From Rhodoluna sp. (lineage in GTDB: Bacteria; Actinomycetota; Actinomycetes; Actinomycetales; Microbacteriaceae), in assembly GCA_026393335.1 (NCBI GenBank), contig JAPLAJ010000088.1, positions 1 through 19,006 on the forward strand: 19,006 nucleotides of DNA, in the 5' to 3' direction. A program made the translations under genes and the position numbers. Of the stretch, positions 16,301 through 19,006 are shown piece by piece; the first letter of the stretch is position 1, and each line of letters begins with the position of its first letter. The notes beneath the pieces were generated by a model. It searched no databases, was not told the origin of the DNA, and was given only the letters and a program-made list of their open reading frames with translations.

Positions 16301-18364
16301 CTAAACCTTGTCTATCTGGCGCAAGGTGTACTTGAGTTCACTAATCTCATCCCGAAGCCTGGCTGCCAACTCAAACTTGAGCTCAGCGGCAGCAGATTTC
16401 ATCTGCTCATCGAGGTCAACTACCAGATCCAAGAGTTCGTCGTAACTAGCGTTCTGGTTAGGTCGAGCTTTTAGTGGGCTAATCGATTTGTTGCCTGAGC
16501 GCTTGTTTTTTGCGTTTTCGAGGAGTTCGGCAGTGTCCTGCTCTTCACGAAGGATGCTATCTGTAATGTCAGCAATCTTCTTTCTAAGTGGTTGAGGATC
16601 AACTCCTGCGGCGAGGTTGTAGGCAACCTGCTTCTCTCGCCTGCGGTTAGTCTCATCAATTGCACGAGCCATCGAGTCAGTTATCCGATCAGCGTACATG
16701 TGTACCTCACCGCTGACGTTACGTGCCGCTCTACCTATTGTCTGAATCAGAGAAGTAGTTGAACGCAAGAATCCTTCCTTGTCAGCATCCAAGATGCTGA
16801 CAAGGGATACTTCAGGTAGGTCAAGACCTTCTCTTAGCAAGTTGATACCCACTAGAACGTCATAAACTCCGCTACGCAGCTCTCTAAGCAATTCAACTCT
16901 TCGAAGAGTGTCAACATCGCTGTGCAGGTATCTAACTCGAACACCTGCTTCAGTCAGGAACTCAGTAAGTTCTTCAGACATCTTCTTAGTCAGTGTTGTG
17001 ACCAGAACTCTCTCGTCCTTAGCTGCGCGTACTCTTATCTCCTCTAGAAGATCATCGATCTGTCCTTTAGATGGTTTGATAACAATCTGTGGATCTACAA
17101 GCCCTGTTGGTCTAATAATCTGTTCAACTGCTCCGTCTGCTACACCTAGCTCATACTTACCTGGTGTTGCCGATAGATAAACAGTTTGTCCCACCCTCTC
17201 TAAGAACTCAGGCCACTTCAGTGGTCGGTTATCCATAGCCGAAGGCAATCTAAAACCATGCTCAACCAGAGTTCTTTTACGAGATGAATCCCCCTCATAC
17301 ATGGCTCCAATTTGTGGAACTGTTACGTGAGATTCATCGATGACAGTCAGGAAGTCCTCTGGAAAGTAGTCCAAGAGACATGAAGGAGATGAACCTGGTT
17401 CTCTACCATCTAGATGACGTGAGTAGTTTTCGATACCGCTACAAAAACCAAGTTCTCGAATCATTTCTAAATCAAAGGTAGTTCTCATCTTTATTCGCTG
17501 GGCTTCCAGCAACTTACCTTGGATTTCAAATTCCTTTACTCTTGCAGCCATCTCCTCTTCGATGGCTTCCAAGGCAGGTCCCATTCGCTCCGCAGAGGTT
17601 ACGTAGTAGCTCGCAGGATAGACAGAGATGGTATCCATTGCTCGAACTATCTCTCCGGTTAGTGGATGTAACTGATAGATGTTTTCAATCTCATCGCCAA
17701 ATAGTTCTAAGCGAATAGCTAGCTCATCATAGACAGGAATAATTTCTATGGTGTCGCCCTTGACCCTAAAGTTTCCTCGCGAAAAGTCGTAGTCGTTTCT
17801 TTGATATTGCATGGACACAAACTCACGGATAAGTTCATCTCGATCAATTGTTTGTCCCCTGTGCAGTGGAATTGCCATGTCAAGATACTCGCTTGGAGCA
17901 CCAAGACCATAGATACAAGAAACTGTTGATACAACAACTACATCTCTTCTAGATAAAAGGCTCATAGTTGCTGAGTAGCGGAGCCTCTCAACTTCCTCGT
18001 TGATTGAAGAGTCCTTCTCAATGAAAGTATCGGTCTGAGGAACATATGCTTCAGGTTGGTAGTAGTCGTAGTAGCTAACAAAATACTCAACAGCATTGTT
18101 AGGCAGTAGCTCTCTGAATTCGTTAACTAACTGCGCAGCCAGAGTCTTATTGTGAGCTAAGACCAGAGTTGGCCGTTGAAGTTTTTCAATTAGCCAGGCT
18201 GTGGTTGCTGACTTACCTGTACCAGTAGCACCTAGAAGGACAACGTCCTTTTCACCATTGTTGATTCGCTCGGTAAGTTCAGCGATGGCTGTTGGTTGAT
18301 CTCCAGATGGCGTGTAGTCACTTATGACTTCAAAAGGAGCGAAGGTTCTAGTTGGTTCTTTCAC
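16301..18364 (-). CDS. uvrB: Excinuclease ABC subunit B
   Basis: UvrB is the helicase-like subunit that verifies damage and recruits UvrC. The 687 residues have Walker A GATGTGKSAT (45-54). The damage-probing beta-hairpin runs from YYDYYQPEAYVPQTD (98-112) through EEVERLRYSAT (123-133). The DESH box is at 343-346, and the helicase motif QTIGRAARN is in the second RecA-like domain. A C-terminal UVR domain ends the protein (about 645-685, ELKFELAARLRDEI) and pairs with the UVR domain of UvrC. The GTG start at 18364 overlaps the coaE stop by four bases (GTGA), with AAGG six bases upstream. The adjacent order coaE-uvrB-uvrA is common in actinobacteria. Confidence 0.98.
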   Translation of the reverse strand: MKEPTRTFAPFEVISDYTPSGDQPTAIAELTERINNGEKDVVLLGATGTGKSATTAWLIEKLQRPTLVLAHNKTLAAQLVNEFRELLPNNAVEYFVSYYDYYQPEAYVPQTDTFIEKDSSINEEVERLRYSATMSLLSRRDVVVVSTVSCIYGLGAPSEYLDMAIPLHRGQTIDRDELIREFVSMQYQRNDYDFSRGNFRVKGDTIEIIPVYDELAIRLELFGDEIENIYQLHPLTGEIVRAMDTISVYPASYYVTSAERMGPALEAIEEEMAARVKEFEIQGKLLEAQRIKMRTTFDLEMIRELGFCSGIENYSRHLDGREPGSSPSCLLDYFPEDFLTVIDESHVTVPQIGAMYEGDSSRKRTLVEHGFRLPSAMDNRPLKWPEFLERVGQTVYLSATPGKYELGVADGAVEQIIRPTGLVDPQIVIKPSKGQIDDLLEEIRVRAAKDERVLVTTLTKKMSEELTEFLTEAGVRVRYLHSDVDTLRRVELLRELRSGVYDVLVGINLLREGLDLPEVSLVSILDADKEGFLRSTTSLIQTIGRAARNVSGEVHMYADRITDSMARAIDETNRRREKQVAYNLAAGVDPQPLRKKIADITDSILREEQDTAELLENAKNKRSGNKSISPLKARPNQNASYDELLDLVVDLDEQMKSAAAELKFELAARLRDEISELKYTLRQIDKV

Positions 18365-18969
18365 TTGAGCCCTTGCTCATTCATGACTTTAAACTTTTCA
18401 AACAACTTAGTTGCATCTGAACTCAGGGCGGCTAGTGACTGATTCGAGTTCAAGATGTAATCAGCTCTCGCTGCCCGCTCGATAGCGCTAGCCTGAGCCT
18501 TTATTCGAGATAGTGCCTGTTCTAAGGTCATTCCTCTGGAACCCACTAAACGTTGAGCTCGCTCAGTTTCAGGGGCTTCCACACTAACTACTACATCAAA
18601 GGGAAGTTCGACATTTGCCTCAACCAATAACGGGACTGTGTAAATCACAATCGAATCAGCTGGCAATGACCTAAGCATTTCTTGAGCTCTAGCCCTAACC
18701 AGAGGGTGAACGATGCCCTCGAGCTTTTTTCTTTTGGCAACATTATTGAAAACTATCTCGCCTAACGCTTTTCTATCTAGATCGCCTGTGGCAGTAAAAA
18801 CTCCTGAGCCAAAAACCTGTCTAATCTTTTCGATACCGACAGTGCCAGGCTGAACAACTTCCCTAGCCAATAGATCAGCGTCTATCTCAATAGCCCCTAG
18901 AGCGACCCAAATGCCAGCAACGGTACTTTTACCCGCTGCGATTCCTCCGGTAAGGCCTATCAAGAACAT
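18361..18969 (-). CDS. coaE: Dephospho-CoA kinase
   Basis: This kinase phosphorylates the 3'-hydroxyl of dephospho-CoA, the last step of coenzyme A synthesis. The 202 residues have Walker A GGIAAGKST (8-16), then D30 and D32 in EIDADLLARE, where the conserved Asp acts in catalysis. The core with TVPLLVE is mid-protein. The protein is the single-domain form: mycobacterial CoaE carries an extra C-terminal GrpB-like domain, which is absent here. It ends in a GTGA overlap with uvrB, so it leads the coaE-uvrB-uvrA run. Upstream in many actinobacteria is rpsA, which is outside this window. Confidence 0.96.
   Translation of the reverse strand: MFLIGLTGGIAAGKSTVAGIWVALGAIEIDADLLAREVVQPGTVGIEKIRQVFGSGVFTATGDLDRKALGEIVFNNVAKRKKLEGIVHPLVRARAQEMLRSLPADSIVIYTVPLLVEANVELPFDVVVSVEAPETERAQRLVGSRGMTLEQALSRIKAQASAIERAARADYILNSNQSLAALSSDATKLFEKFKVMNEQGLK
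18367..18378 (-). promoter_or_regulatory. Small hairpin around the uvrB ribosome binding site
   Basis: On the - strand GAGC, AAGG and GCTC form a 4-bp stem whose four-base loop is the Shine-Dalgarno core of uvrB, two bases before its GTG start and at the end of coaE. Ribosomes finishing coaE would open it, which fits translational coupling. The stem is short and its significance is uncertain. Confidence 0.3.
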
Positions 18970-18991
18970 CTTCTAAGCCTAACCCCAAGAC

Positions 18992-19006
18992 AAATAAAAG
19001 ACGGGC
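18992..19006 (-). terminator. Probable right half of a terminator upstream of coaE
   Basis: Reading the - strand inward from the window edge gives GCCCGTC followed by TTTTATTT, which looks like the descending arm and T-run of a factor-independent terminator whose other arm (GACGGGC) would lie just outside. It would end the preceding gene, commonly rpsA in this neighbourhood, and imply a separate promoter for coaE in the 22 nt between. Only half is visible, so this is tentative. Confidence 0.4.

Noticed and set aside
1..19006. Mobile element, CRISPR, defence or toxin-antitoxin system
   Set aside because: No transposase, integrase, repeat array or unrecognised gene cluster is present; every long frame is assigned to a housekeeping family.

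Overview
The window is a gene-dense, essentially housekeeping stretch of an actinobacterial chromosome. Markers for Actinobacteria are OpcA next to G6P dehydrogenase, an actinobacterial-type glucose-6-phosphate isomerase next to transaldolase, RbpA, WhiA, and the order uvrC-rapZ-whiA followed by gap-pgk-tpi-secG. The RbpA N-terminus (RGSRVGAGPMGEQD) looks like the Microbacteriaceae form. The DNA is AT-rich for that family (mid-40s percent GC by eye, not computed) and very compact. This suggests a streamlined, perhaps freshwater 'Luna'-type, member of Microbacteriaceae; that placement is inference.

Layout. Positions 2-5176 (+ strand) carry the end of transaldolase, then pgi, zwf, opcA and pgl: the oxidative pentose-phosphate branch plus its links to glycolysis, in one tightly packed operon whose start (probably tkt-tal) lies left of the window. 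Everything from 5177 to 18969 is on the - strand, read right to left. coaE-uvrB-uvrA come first, with uvrC next (dephospho-CoA kinase and all three excinuclease subunits), then rapZ-whiA, then sodA, then gap-pgk-tpiA (lower glycolysis), then secG and rbpA. The two groups converge at 5176/5177 with no base between the stop codons.

The genes fit together as central carbon flux (G6P to 6-phosphogluconate on one strand; GAP, 1,3-BPG, 3PG and DHAP conversions on the other), nucleotide-excision repair (UvrA, UvrB, UvrC), regulation (RapZ-family NTPase, WhiA, RbpA), oxidative-stress defence (superoxide dismutase), protein export (SecG) and CoA synthesis. Many junctions are 1-4 nt overlaps or 2-3 nt gaps.

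No gap between genes exceeds 300 bases. The longest are 93 nt (8887-8979, upstream of gap) and 81 nt (11469-11549, upstream of rapZ). I saw no tRNA, rRNA, mobile element, CRISPR array, phage gene or broken gene, and no candidate for a new biological system. The observations offered are small: gene-order differences, active-site residues, start codons and hairpins.
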